The position numbers were made by a program, and so were the translations under genes. DNA of 64,000 nt, from positions 310,001-374,000 of the forward strand of contig JAGYVD010000011.1 in the NCBI GenBank assembly GCA_021209875.1, written 5' to 3'. The notes beneath the pieces were generated by a model that saw nothing but the letters and a program-made list of their open reading frames with translations, was not told where the DNA came from and did not search any database. This DNA comes from Rosellinia necatrix (taxonomy: Eukaryota > Ascomycota > Sordariomycetes > Xylariales > Xylariaceae). Below, one piece after another: positions 35,908-47,610 of this stretch. Position 1 is the first letter of the stretch; every line of letters starts with the position of its first letter.

Positions 35908-38021
35908 GGGGCGCTTAAAAAAAAATAAAGCGTTATTAAACAAAATATAATTATTTTTAAGCTTTTATAAGTTTTATAAAAAGTTGATTAAAAAACATAA
36001 TTAAATAATTAAACTCTAAAATAATTTAATTTATATAAAAGCTGATTTAATTTAATTAAAAGCCTGCTAAAATATGTTTAAAAAATTAAAAAACAGGCTA
36101 ATTAATATATTAGTAAAAAAATATATTAATTATAAAAATAAAACATAAATAAAAATAAGCATAAATAATAAAATAGCAGCTAACATGCTATAATAACAAA
36201 AAAATTATAAATAATTTATAGCAGCTAATTATATTTTCTTTAAAAACTTTTTATAATATAAAATTAAACTACAGCATTTTTAACAAAAAAATATAAGCTG
36301 TTATTAAAAACCTATTATATTAAAAAACAGAATTAATAAGCTTGTAATAACTACAGCTGTTTTTAGTTATTATAAATTATGCTGCATTAAAATATTTTAA
36401 TATAAAAAAAGTTTAAATTTAAAATAAACAAAATAAACTAAACTAATAATATTTTATAATTTTAATATTATACAAAGTTTAAAATAAAAAAATATTATAG
36501 CAGATATTTTTTAAACTAATAAAAATTTAAAAATATAAAAATAATATAAAAAAACAAAAACTATAGCTTTTGTTAAACTAAGAGTTTTTAAATAAAAAGA
36601 AATATATATAAAATATATATTATAAAAATATTACATTTTATTATAGTTAAAAATAATATTTATAAACGCAGTACTAAAATATTATTAATATAATATTAAT
36701 TTAAACAAATATTAAAAAAAAGCCTTAGCTAACAAAAACTTTAATTAATTAATATTAAAAACATATTATTATATAAAAAAGTTAGTTATTTTAAGTTAAA
36801 TAATTTATAAACTTAAATAATTAAAAAGTTTGTATAAAATTAGTAATAATGCGTTTAAATTTTAAAAAACAAAACGTTTAATATTTTAATGTTATCAATA
36901 ATTAAAACTATATTATAAAATTAATTAATATATAGCAAACTATTTTTGCTGGTTTATAAAGTTTTTTTATAATATAATACTAAAAAAGCTAACTTTATTA
37001 TTAATATTAGAATATATTTAGTTATATATAATAATTAATTATAAAATCGTTTTAAAAACAAATATAAAAATAATATAATTCTTGATATAATTAATAAACT
37101 ATTAAAACTAAGATAAATAATTATATATAAAAAATTTATAACAGCAAAAAATGCTGTTAAAATATACTATAAAAGCTTTTATTAAATATATAAATAGCCG
37201 GAAATAATAGTTAATAATAAAAAAAACCAATTTATCGCTGATTTTATAAATAAGCTATAAAAAATATATTATATAAAACTAGATTTTTTATTAGTAGAAC
37301 ATTGTTAATAAATAATATAAATAAAAAAATGTATTAATAAATAAATTAAAAGTTATATCTATATGTTAATAATTTTTAAAAAAACTAATTAAAAATATTA
37401 TTAGCTTTAAATATAGTATAAATATTTTGATTTTATGAAGCTTTAAAAAAGCTCTTTTCAAAAAAAATACTAAAAAAAAAGCTCATAAATATAACGTTTA
37501 ATTAAAAACTTAAATAAAAATAAATTAATTATAAAAAACTAATAAAAAACTGTTTTTAAAAATATATAAGGTTTTATAAAAAAGTTTATAATTATATTAA
37601 AAAAGCGAAAATATAAATGTAAAAAGTATAAAAATAAATAATTATATAAGCCAATAAATATTAATAAAACTTAAACTTTATAGTTAGAAAATATATGTTT
37701 ATATTATAAAAAAAAAACAGATTAATGGTTTTAATAATAAATTAAATTATTTAATAATATGACAACCTTATAAAATTATTAATATTTAAATTCATCGTTT
37801 TAATATGTTTATCTTAAAATTATTAATAATATAATAAAAAAGCTGCTGGTTTTATATTAAGCGATTATAAAAATATATAAATAATTTATTGTTTAAACAA
37901 AAAATAGTCTGACAAGGAAAAAAAATAATTAATAAAACGCTAAAAAAAAAAAAAAAAATCTTGTTATTAAAAATCTAAAAAAAAAATTGTTTTATAAAAT
38001 GTTTTAACCAGGCTAAAAATT

Positions 38022-40296
38022 AAAGGCCTAAAACAAGCTTGCAAGCATGATAAAAATTATAAAAAGGTTAAGAGTTACAAGTAGAAAAAACCAGACGTGC
38101 AGATAGATTAACTATTTAGCTTGCGTTTTATTGTGTAAGTTAACTCTTTAACAGCTAAAGGCTGTTTTTTAAGACTGGTTATATTCATGTTTAAATTTAG
38201 TCGGGGATTCGTGTTGCGTAACACGTGCGCGCAGGTGCAGTCTACCACGTAAAGCCTGCAAAGCTTGCAGGTGCTACAGAATTAGATATATTATTAAATA
38301 TGATTTTAAAAACTTATATGAAAAACGAAATTTAAATTATATATTATATAATAACAATAATTTAATGTTATATTTAAACAAAAAAACATTATATTAGTTA
38401 ATATATCTTAATAATATATTAAAATAATTGATATAAATAAGTCTGAATAACTTTTTGCAAAAAAATATATATAGATACATTAAATAAATTTTATAAAAGT
38501 TTTTTATTTTATATATATATATATACTAAACTATTAGCATTACATGAAAAACCTGCTTATATATTAAATAAATCTATAACTTCTGTTCTGTTTGACATGC
38601 TTTATATATATTTTTTTTTGTTTTACTAAAAAAAAAACTTTTAAAATAAAAGTCTTTTAATAAGCTTTTTAAAAAAAAAAAAAAACTAAAGCTTAAATAA
38701 TTAGCAATTATAATATAATTTTTTATAACTTATTATAAAACATAGAACTACTTATAAAAAAGTTTTTTAAAGCTAGTATTTTATTGATATAAAAACTTAA
38801 ATATTTTTTTTTTAAGTTTTATAAAAACTTTAAAATTAAATATATACAGCAATGTTTTTTTAAAAAACACTAGCTCGCTGTAATAAATTTAATAATAAGT
38901 TAGTATTTATGTTATGATTTAAATATTAAATAAAAATAATATTTAATAATTTAAATAGATTTTTTATATTATAAGTTTTTTTATAAAATACAATTATATT
39001 TTTATTTTTTAAAAGTTTTAAAAAAATATTATTTTTTATAAAGTTTTAAAGATTTTATATCGTATTAATTATTATATTTATGTTAATATGGTTTTATATA
39101 TTATTTATATATAATTTTAAGATAAATAAAAATTTCTGATTTAATTTTTAAAGGCCTAAAGGAAGCTTGCAAGCGTAATAAAAATTGCGAAAAAATAAGA
39201 GTTCAGAGTAGAAAAAACTAGACGTGCAGATAGATTAACTATTGGGCTTATGTTTGATTATATAAGTTAACTTTTTAATAGTTAGTTTTTTATTTTTATA
39301 TAAACAGCTAAAAGCTGTTTTTTTAAACAAGCTGTTTTTATGTTTAAATTTGGTTAGAAATATATATTATATAGCGCGCACGCATAGGTAGAGTTTGCTG
39401 CGTAAAGCCTGCAGAGCTTATGTATGCTATAGAATTAAATATATTATTAAATACGTATTTAAAACTTATATAAATAATAAGATTTAAGTTATATATTATA
39501 TCATAATAATAATTTAGTTTAATATTTAAATAAAAATATATTGTATAAATTAATATATTTTAATAATACGTTAAAATAATTTATATAAGTAGGTCCGCGT
39601 AATTTTTTATAAAATCATATATATATATATAATAAATAAACTTTATAAAGCTTTTTTAGTTTATATATATATATACGTTAAACTATTAATATTATATAAA
39701 AACTTAGATATATATTAAACAAATTAATAATTTTTATTTTATATAACAAGCTTTATATATATTTTGTTTAGTTTTATTAAAAAAAAAACTTTTAAAATAA
39801 AAATCTTTTAGCAGGCTTTTTAAAAAAAAAAAACAGAGCTTAAATAATTATTAATTATAATATAACTTTTTATAATTTATTATAAAATATAAAACTATTT
39901 ATGAAAAAAGTTATTTAAAGCTAGCATTTTATTTATATAAAAACTTAAATATTTTTTTTTTTAAGTTTTATAAAAGCTTTAAAATTAAATATATACAGCA
40001 GTATTTTTATAAAAAACGCTAGCTAGTAGTAATAAATTTAAAAATAAGTTAGCATTTATTTTATTATTTAAATATTAAATCAAAATAATATTTAAAAATT
40101 TTAATAGATTTTTATATTATAAGTTTTTTTAAAATATAATTATCCTTTTATTTTTAAAAGCTTTAAAAAATATTATTTTTATAAAGTTTTAAATATTTTA
40201 TATTGTTTTAAACATTATATTTAAATTAATATTATTTTATATATTATTTATATAAAATTTTAAAATAAACAGGAATTTTTAATTTAATTTTTTTTT
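38022..40296. repeat. Tandem pair of a 1,128-bp unit (G1, G2)
   Basis: AGGCCTAAA at 38024 recurs at 39152 and the following 1.1 kb aligns unit to unit, so this is a head-to-tail duplication with a period of 1,128 bp. Each unit starts with about 260 bp of higher-GC sequence (AGCTTGCAAGC, AGACGTGCAGATAGATTAAC, GCCTGC) and continues as AT-rich DNA. G1 is clearly less mutated than G2 in the GC-rich part. The unit has no recognisable ORF. Its start sits at the broken end of gypsy A copy 3. LTR, satellite or array remnant are all possible. Confidence 0.85.
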
Positions 40297-40667
40297 TTTT
40301 TATTAAAACAACATTTTTAACGTTTAATTATATATTTGAAAATTTAGTTTATAATAACTTTATAACAATAGATTTTAATAAAATAAATTTATTTAAAATT
40401 TTTAATAGTAAAAAAATATGTTTTTATTATTAATAAAAGCGTAGTTATTTATAAGTTTTTTAATAAACATGCTTTTTTTTATTTATTTAAAATGTGTTAA
40501 AGTTTATAAATTTTTTTTAAAATAATTAAATAGTTTTTTAAACAGTTTAAATTTAATTTTGTTTAATATTTTAATTTTAAAGTTTAAAAACATAGTTAAC
40601 ATTTTTATTGTTTAAATATAAGTTTATTTAAAAGCAGGTGTAATAAGCTTTTTAATGTTTATTAATA
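40297..40667. other. AT-rich spacer, nothing recognised
   Basis: About 370 bp of T-rich sequence between G2 and the family C solo LTR, with no feature seen. Confidence 0.5.
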
Positions 40668-40672
40668 TTTAT

Positions 40673-40985
40673 TGTTGAATGGGCTTCGTACATGCGATGC
40701 ACGTACTGTTTACGCGTGAAACAGAATACAACTTCTTGTTATACGATGTTTATTATGCTTGATTATTTTATTTAAGTAACTATCGTGCGTAGCAGTATTT
40801 TAAGTTTTACACAAGAATTCTGCTAACGTACGACCTATTAAAATAACAGCGATAACGCAGCTTGTTTTACGTATAAAGCATACATGCTGTATGCATATAT
40901 ATAACATATACGCTATATGCTTGTATAAAACATATGCATGTATAACAGCTGTAAGTAACTATGACTAATTGCCATAGTTTTAATA
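40673..40985 (+). mobile_element. Solo LTR of family C (copy 1)
   Basis: 313 bp beginning TGTTGAATGGGC, flanked by an exact TTTAT duplication (40668-40672 and 40986-40990). The end reads TTTTAATA where copy 3 has TTCTAACA, a CA-to-TA change. It contains overlapping palindromic ATGCATAT/CATGTA words near 40880-40940. Orientation is arbitrary because no internal region of this family is in the window. Confidence 0.92.
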
Positions 40986-40990
40986 TTTAT

Positions 40991-43259
40991 AATATAAAAT
41001 TATTAATATAAATATATAAAATATTATGGATATATTTTTTATAAGATAAAATATTAAAATAATTGTTAATATATAATTTATGTTCTGTTATATAAAAATT
41101 AATAATATTAAAAAAGCACGCTGTTTTTAAAGCTAGTGTTTTTTATTAATAAAAATATTTTAAGCTATATTTAAATATAAAATAGTTATTAATTATATTT
41201 ACAAGTTAATTTTTTATTTAAGCTTAATATAGTTTTATATAGCATAAATCGTTATATTTTTATATTATATGTTTATATTTTTTTAATTAATTTTAAAAAA
41301 TATTAATATAATATGCTGTTATATTTATAATTATTAAAAAATATGTTATAATCATATTATTAAAAATAATAATATTATATAAAACTGTTTTAATAATATA
41401 ATAATTTATATATTATTATAAATTATTTTTTAACATGTTTAAAAAAAATCTTAACTGCAAGGTTATATATAGCTTTATAGCAAGAAATAATAAGTTTAAC
41501 AATAAAAAGGTTTTTATAAATTTTAAGTAGTTTTATAAATATAAAAAACTTGTTTTTATAATTTTTAGCTTATTAAAATAAAGCTTTTTTTTCTTCAATA
41601 AAATTTAGCAGGTACTTTAATAATATATTAATAAAAGCTTTAATTTTATTTTATATAATCTTATTTTAAACAAATGTTTTAATTATTATAAATTTTTAAA
41701 GATATTTTTATATTTATTAAATATTTTCTATAGTTTTATAATCTTTTTTAAAAATATTATTATTATTTTTAAATTTTTATTAAAGATTATAATAAAAGTT
41801 TATATTTTTATAAATATTTTTAAACATTATTTAATTTTAATTTATTTTAATAAATTAAAAAAAAATATATTATAAGCTTTATTAATCTGTTTTATAAGTT
41901 TTAATCGTTTTTTTTTTAATTTTTATTTTATATAACATTCTGTTTTTTTTAAATTCTTTGTTTATTTTAAAATATTAAGTTTTAAGTTATATAGTTTTAT
42001 AAATAATATATTAATTTTAGCTTTTATTTAATTTTAGTTTTAAAGTTATTTTAATTTTTTTTAAATAGTTTATTATTTTTAGCAGTATAAACAAAATATT
42101 TATTTTTTAATACTAAGCTATTTTTATTTTGAAAAATAATAACATATTATTTAATATATAAACTTTTTTAATTAAATTAAAAGTTAATAAAACATTTATA
42201 AACTTTTTCTTAAAAGTTTAATTTATATGTTAATTAATAGCTTAATTAAAATGCTGTTAAAAAAGTTAAACAAATATTATATTTAATTTTTTTAAAGCTT
42301 ATTTTTAAGTTTGTTTTTATATTTTTAACATTTTTAAAATTTTAGGTTTTTTTTAAAAGTGTCTTTTAAGTTGTTTTTAGAACTTTTAAATAGTTTTTTT
42401 TGAAGGTTTAAATATTATTAATATATTATTTAGTATTTTATAAATATATAAGTTAATGTTTAATTTTTTCTATAACTTTTTTATTTATAAACTTATATAA
42501 GTTTTTAAAAATAAGCTAATTTATTTTAAATTTTTAATTTTTTATTAAATAATAATTTTAGCAAAACCTTCATTATTTTTTGTTATATTTTTTATATAAA
42601 TAATATTTATTATTTTTTATGCTAAAAATAAACAGTTTATATTAGCCTGCTTATAGTGTATGTTTAGCTAGAATTCTTTTAAAACAGCTTATAATTTTAT
42701 TTTACTTTTATTTATATCATTATAAATATTTTAATATTTTTTTTTTATTATATATTAACATAACTTTATCAAGTATTTTATTATTTATTATTTAAAATTA
42801 AAACAAGTTTTTTAAAAACAGTACTTTTAATTTTTTATGATTAATAAGTTTTTAAAAAACTGGTTTTTAAAATAAGTTTAATAGTTTATTAATAATAACA
42901 TTAAATATGTTTTTTTTAACATTTTTTAAAAAGTTTTTAAAATATTAACATTTTAAATATTTTAATACTTTTAATTAAAACAAAAATATTTTATTTATTT
43001 TATATTTTTATATTTTATAAAAGTTTTCTTAATTTAATAATATTATTTATATATATTAGCAAGTTTAAAAACAAATGTTTATAAATTTTATAATATATAA
43101 TTAAAACTGTTTTAATATAATTTTTATTAACATAAAATATTAATATAAAGCTATATATTTTTATATAGATGTAATTTTATAAACAAAAAATGATAAAAAA
43201 ATAAAATTAAAAAGCTATTATAAAATAAAAATATAATAATGAACAATTTTTATAAAAAA
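40991..43259. other. AT-rich, T-rich decayed DNA
   Basis: About 2.3 kb, T-rich on the plus strand, so a minus-strand transposon remnant is plausible. No reverse transcriptase or transposase block was recognised, and no terminal repeats were found. Confidence 0.45.
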
Positions 43260-43261
43260 TT

Positions 43262-43540
43262 AAAAACTCTAAGCAAGCTTATAAATATAATAAAAATTAT
43301 AAAAAAATTAAAAGTTATAAATAAAAAAAAATAAACGTACAAATAAATTAACTATTGAGCTTATATTTTATTATACAAGTTAACTTTTTAATAATTAGTT
43401 TTTTAATTTTATATAAACAGCTAAAAACTGTTTTTTTAGACTAGCTATATTTATGTTTAAATTTAATCGGAGATTTATATCGCGTAACGCGCGCGCGCAG
43501 GTGCAGTCCGCCGCGTGGGGCCTGCAGAGCTTGCGTGTGC
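43262..43540. repeat. Partial third copy of unit G (G3)
   Basis: Aligns to the first 260 bp of G1 and G2 and then stops. Its first 200 bp are more mutated than G1, but the last 70 bp (about 43471-43540) are the most GC-rich of the three, with CGCGTAACGCGCGCGCG. It ends at an AAT microsatellite. The two overlapping ORFs on opposite strands here come from the microsatellite and are not genes. Confidence 0.8.
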
Positions 43541-43546
43541 ATATGA

Positions 43547-43602
43547 CAATAACAATAATAATAATAATGTTCATAATAATAATTATCATAATAATAATAA
43601 TC

Positions 43603-43634
<32 letters not shown>

Positions 43635-43636
43635 TA
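43547..43636. repeat. AAT microsatellite
   Basis: About 90 bp of AAT/AATAAC/ATC trinucleotides, ending in a run of at least ten uninterrupted AAT units. It directly follows the truncated G3 unit. Confidence 0.9.
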
Positions 43637-43759
43637 ATATTTAGCAGCCGATTTAAAAAAAGCTTTAATTAAGCTAAAAAAACACTATAAAAATATTTAA
43701 AAAAAGTAAAGCTGTCAAAATAATTATAAAAATAAATAAAAGCGGCTAAAAAAATATAT

Positions 43760-43920
43760 TATAACAGTAGTATGGAACAGCTGGGCAATTAAGCCAGGAA
43801 TCCCTATTTTAAAGATTTTTTAAACAGAGGATGTATATATGTAAAATGCAGTTCAAATGCTGTATTTGCAAACGTTACGCGTTTAAAATAAAAACAACTC
43901 CTAAAATTGTTTTTACTACA
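43760..43920 (+). repeat. LTR-like terminus of element D copy 2
   Basis: 161 bp, TATAACAG to ACTACA, matching 6388-6548 in reverse. A GC-richer core (GGAACAGCTGGGCAATTAAG) is retained. The position suggests a 5' LTR of a plus-strand element, but no partner LTR exists here. Confidence 0.5.
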
Positions 43921-44276
43921 TAATTAATATATATAAATACCTGTAGTTTATTATATTAAATAAAAGCTATTTAAGAAATTTAATTATTTATATTAAATCT
44001 TTTTTAAATATTATTATGCTTTTAATAATCAATAAATCTTTTTATAAATCGATTTATATTTTTATTAAAATTATAAGCCCGGTTTATTATTAAACCCGTG
44101 GTTTTTGTTAAAAGCTGTAATTTATTTAACTTTACAAGATAAAATTATTTATTTAAATTTTTATATAGCTATTATTATTTATTTTAACTAAATTCTCTAT
44201 ATTTTAGTTTTAAAGCTTTAAATTCTGCTACAGCTTTTAAAAATAAGCACAACGTTATTTTTGCTGTTATAATAAT

Positions 44277-44546
44277 TATTTTAGCTGTAATAGCGGCAGT
44301 TAGAGCAGAGCCTAACTATACCTATGTATTAAAAAAAACAACTAAAGTTAAGAAAAAAAAGAAACTTTATATAAAGCCGTCGGCCAGAATTTTTATTTAT
44401 ATATACTCTTAGTTATTTATTATATAATTAGCTTATTATATTTATTATTTTATTTTTATATTTATTTAGCCGAAAAACTTGTTAAAAGCTGCTAAGCTAT
44501 TTATTTATATAGCTAATTAAAGCTATTATAACCATAAGTTATAATA
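44277..44546 (-). repeat. Left (3') LTR of gypsy A copy 2
   Basis: 270 bp, strongly mutated (TG start to TA, ACA end to ATA), aligned to 51040-51307. Confidence 0.88.
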
Positions 44547-45419
44547 ATTTTTTTTTTGTACAAAAAATTTAGCTTAAGTTTTTAGCTACGCAGAACTAAA
44601 AATATATTAAACTGATTTTTTTTTAAAACTGTTCGCGCTATATTTAAAGCTTAAACTAAAAAATTTTAAATTAACACTTTTAAACAGCAAAAAAATATTT
44701 TTACTATATATAATTAATTAAAATTTAAAAGTTTTTAATTTTTAGTTTTATATTTATTATATTAATTAGTTAATTTTTATTTAATTTATTTTTTAATTAA
44801 GCTTTTTATTATATTATTTATATTTTATTTCTAATTTTAACTATATTTTATTTCCTACTATGTTATTATTTTTATATATTTTAGCCAATATATTTTTTTT
44901 TACTATTTTAATTTAGTTTTATAGCTGTTTTAATAGTTCTGTTTTTTTTAAATATTTATTATAATATTTTTTTAGCTTAATTAAGACGTTTTTTAAATCA
45001 GCTGCTAAACATTAATTGTTGTTATACTTTTAACTTTTTTAAAACATTTTATAAAACAGTTTTTTTTTTAAATTTTTCATAATAAAATTCTTTTTATTTT
45101 TTATTTTTTATTTTTTAGCGTTTTATTAACTATTTCTTTTTTAATAAAAACCTCTTTTGTTTAAATAAAAAATTATTAGCATTTTTTAATAATTATTTAA
45201 CATAAAATTAACAGTTTTTTTATTATATTATTAATAATTTTAATTTAAATATATTAAAACGGTTAGGTTTAATCTTAATACTTTTATAAGCTTGTTATAT
45301 TATTAAATAGTTTAGTTTATTATTAAGTTAATTAGTTCCCCCTTTTCTTTATAATATAAATATATAATTTTTAATAATAAAGTTTAAATTTTATTAATAT
45401 TTATTAATTTATATAATTA

Positions 45420-45620
45420 TGAGAAGATTGGTATGAGGGTAGAAAGAAAGATGCTTCATTAATTCCTCTGCTAGGTGGGGAATTCTAGTAAGTCTAGAAT
45501 TAACCCCTGCAGGGGGCCGTGGGCCACCTGTTGCCAGCCGTAGCCTGTGCAACCTATCTAATCTAATAATACACGAGCCGTTGGCTCGATTGATATGGGC
45601 CCCTTTGGGGACTCTATCAA
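45420..45620. mobile_element. Solo LTR of family H (copy 2), inside gypsy A copy 2
   Basis: 201 bp starting TGAGAAGATTGG and ending CTCTATCA, flanked by exact AATTA duplications (45415-45419 and 45621-45625). Copy 1 of gypsy A has the empty site near 21735. It is GC-rich and unmutated although its host element is heavily mutated. A CGAGCC-GTT-GGCTCG hairpin lies near its end. It resembles the LTR at 7455-7707. Confidence 0.92.
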
Positions 45621-47479
45621 ATTATTTATTATTATATTTTTCATACTTATATTTTTTTTTTTTTAATATAATTGCAGACTTTTTTTATAAAAGCTTAAGC
45701 TTTTTTTTTAAATGGTTTTTTTTAATGTATTTTTTTTATAATTATTTTATTTTTATTTAAAACTTTTAATTAAACGTTATATTTATCGGTTTTTTTATTA
45801 ATATTTTTTTTAAAAACAGTTTTTTTAAAGCTTTATAAAATAAAAATGTTTTAAACTAGTTTTTATAAAAATGGTTAATAAATAGTTGCAGCGGCTGATT
45901 TATTTATTAACATATTATTTTTATTTATTTTATTAATTAATAATGTTCTGTTTTAAAAAAGTGTAGTTTTTTACCGTGGATTTTTAATAGCTTGTTTATA
46001 AAATTAATAATAAACTAGCTTTTTGTATAGCTAGTTATTATTTTTAATTATTTATATATTTAATGAAAAGTTTTATAATATATTTTAATAATATTTTTTA
46101 TTATTAGTAACTTTTTATATATAGTTGTTTGTCTTAGTTTTAATAGTTTATTAATTATATAAAATATTATATTATTTTTGTATTTATTTTTAAAAAAGCT
46201 TTTAAAATTAACTATGATATTTTGTTATATATATTTTAGCACTAGTACAAAAATTTGCTTTTTTAATATTTTATTGCACAAAGTTTTTATAAAATAATAA
46301 AAATAGTTTATTATATATTAATTAATTTTATAATACAGTTTTAATTATTAATAACGCGAGAATCTCAGGCGTTTTATTTTTCCACGGTTTAAATATATTA
46401 TTGCTACTTTTATATAAGCTTTTTTAATTATTGAAATTTATAGATTATTTAATTTAAAAACAACTAACTTTTTTTTTATTATAAAAAGTCTTTTAATATT
46501 AATTAAGAATGTTTTTATTAGCTTAAGGTTTTTTTAATATATATTTAAACTAAAGTTATATTAATTAATTTTAAAATTATATTTATAAATATTATTTTTA
46601 ATAATAATAAAAACATAATATTTTTATAATATATATTTTATATATATTTATTATTATTTTAAAAATTATTTGTTTACAAAAAATTAAAGTTTTTTATTTA
46701 TTTTTTATTATTTTTATATTTTTAAATTTTTTATTAGTTTAAAAAAAATGTTTGCTATTATATTTTTTAATTTTAAATAATATATAATAAGCTTAGTTTA
46801 TTTAGCTTGTTTTAAGTGCAGCATTTTTTTTATATTAAAGTATTTTAATACAATATAATTTTTAATAATTAAAAAAGCTGTAGCTGTTATAACCTTATTA
46901 GTTTTGCTTTTTAATAAAACAGTTTTTAACTACTGCTAATATTTTTTTATTATAAATATCATAATTTAATTTTATATTATAAAAAGTTTTTAAATAAAAT
47001 ATAATTATCTTTTTTAAAATGCTCGCGGTTTTTTTTTATAATAAAACGCCAGCAGCTATACTATTAAATATATTTGTTTTTATTTAAGTTTTATTTTTAT
47101 AATTAAAATATTTTATTATTAACGCGCTAATTAGTTTATTTTTAACGTTTTAACCGTTTTTTAATAATCGTTTAATTAAATTAAATTAGTTTTAATATAA
47201 ATTAAATTATTTAAAATCTTAATTATTTATTTATATTTATAAATAACTTTTATAATAGTTATAAAATTTAAAAATAACTATATTTTTTTAATAACGTTTT
47301 TTTTTTTTTTAAATATTTTTAATTATAAATAATTTTAGTTTATTCAAATGAATTTTTATATTTTTAATTTTAATAATAAACTTAAAAACTTAGTTTTTAT
47401 TATATAAAATTTATATTTTTTAAATTAGCTTATAATTTTTTGTTTAAAACATAATAATATTTTATTTATATAATATCAG

Positions 47480-47610
47480 TGTTTTAGTTTATTATTTAAA
47501 TAAATTAAAATATTATTAATATCAGCTGTATAAAACATATTTAAATATTTTTATAATATATTATTAATATATTTTTAAAAGTTACTAGCTTGTTAATTAA
47601 TTTAAAAAGC
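47480..47610 (-). pseudogene. pol: Gypsy reverse transcriptase remnant, family A copy 2
   Basis: The minus strand gives FKLINKLVTF and, after a frame change, FYTADINNILIYLNN. The latter is the gypsy F-V-T-A-Y-I-D-D-I-L-I-Y-S box with Asp-Asp changed to Asn-Asn and Tyr to Asp. Its position relative to the 5' LTR matches copies 1 and 3. A small indel must separate the two blocks. It is non-functional. Confidence 0.75.

Larger units (their letters stand above)
32013..38007 (+). mobile_element. Ty3/gypsy family A copy 3, 3'-truncated
   Basis: The 5' LTR (32013-32260) and about 5.75 kb of internal sequence align in opposite orientation to copies 1 and 2. The alignment runs from just after the LTR (TTTATTTTTTACTGTTTAAA) to TTTTATAAAATGTTTTAA at 38007. 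In copy 1 this corresponds to roughly position 21417, so about 500 internal bases and the 3' LTR are missing. The break abuts tandem unit G; homology does not resume after it. The plus strand is A-rich and carries the best preserved reverse transcriptase core of the family. No TSD can be expected because one end is lost. Confidence 0.88.

Noticed and set aside
38022..40296. CRISPR-like or rDNA spacer array
   Set aside because: Only two long units, no spacer structure, and no rRNA sequence was recognised.
43395..43644. Overlapping ORFs on both strands
   Set aside because: Both are poly-Ile/Met translations of the AAT microsatellite joined to the GC-rich end of G3.
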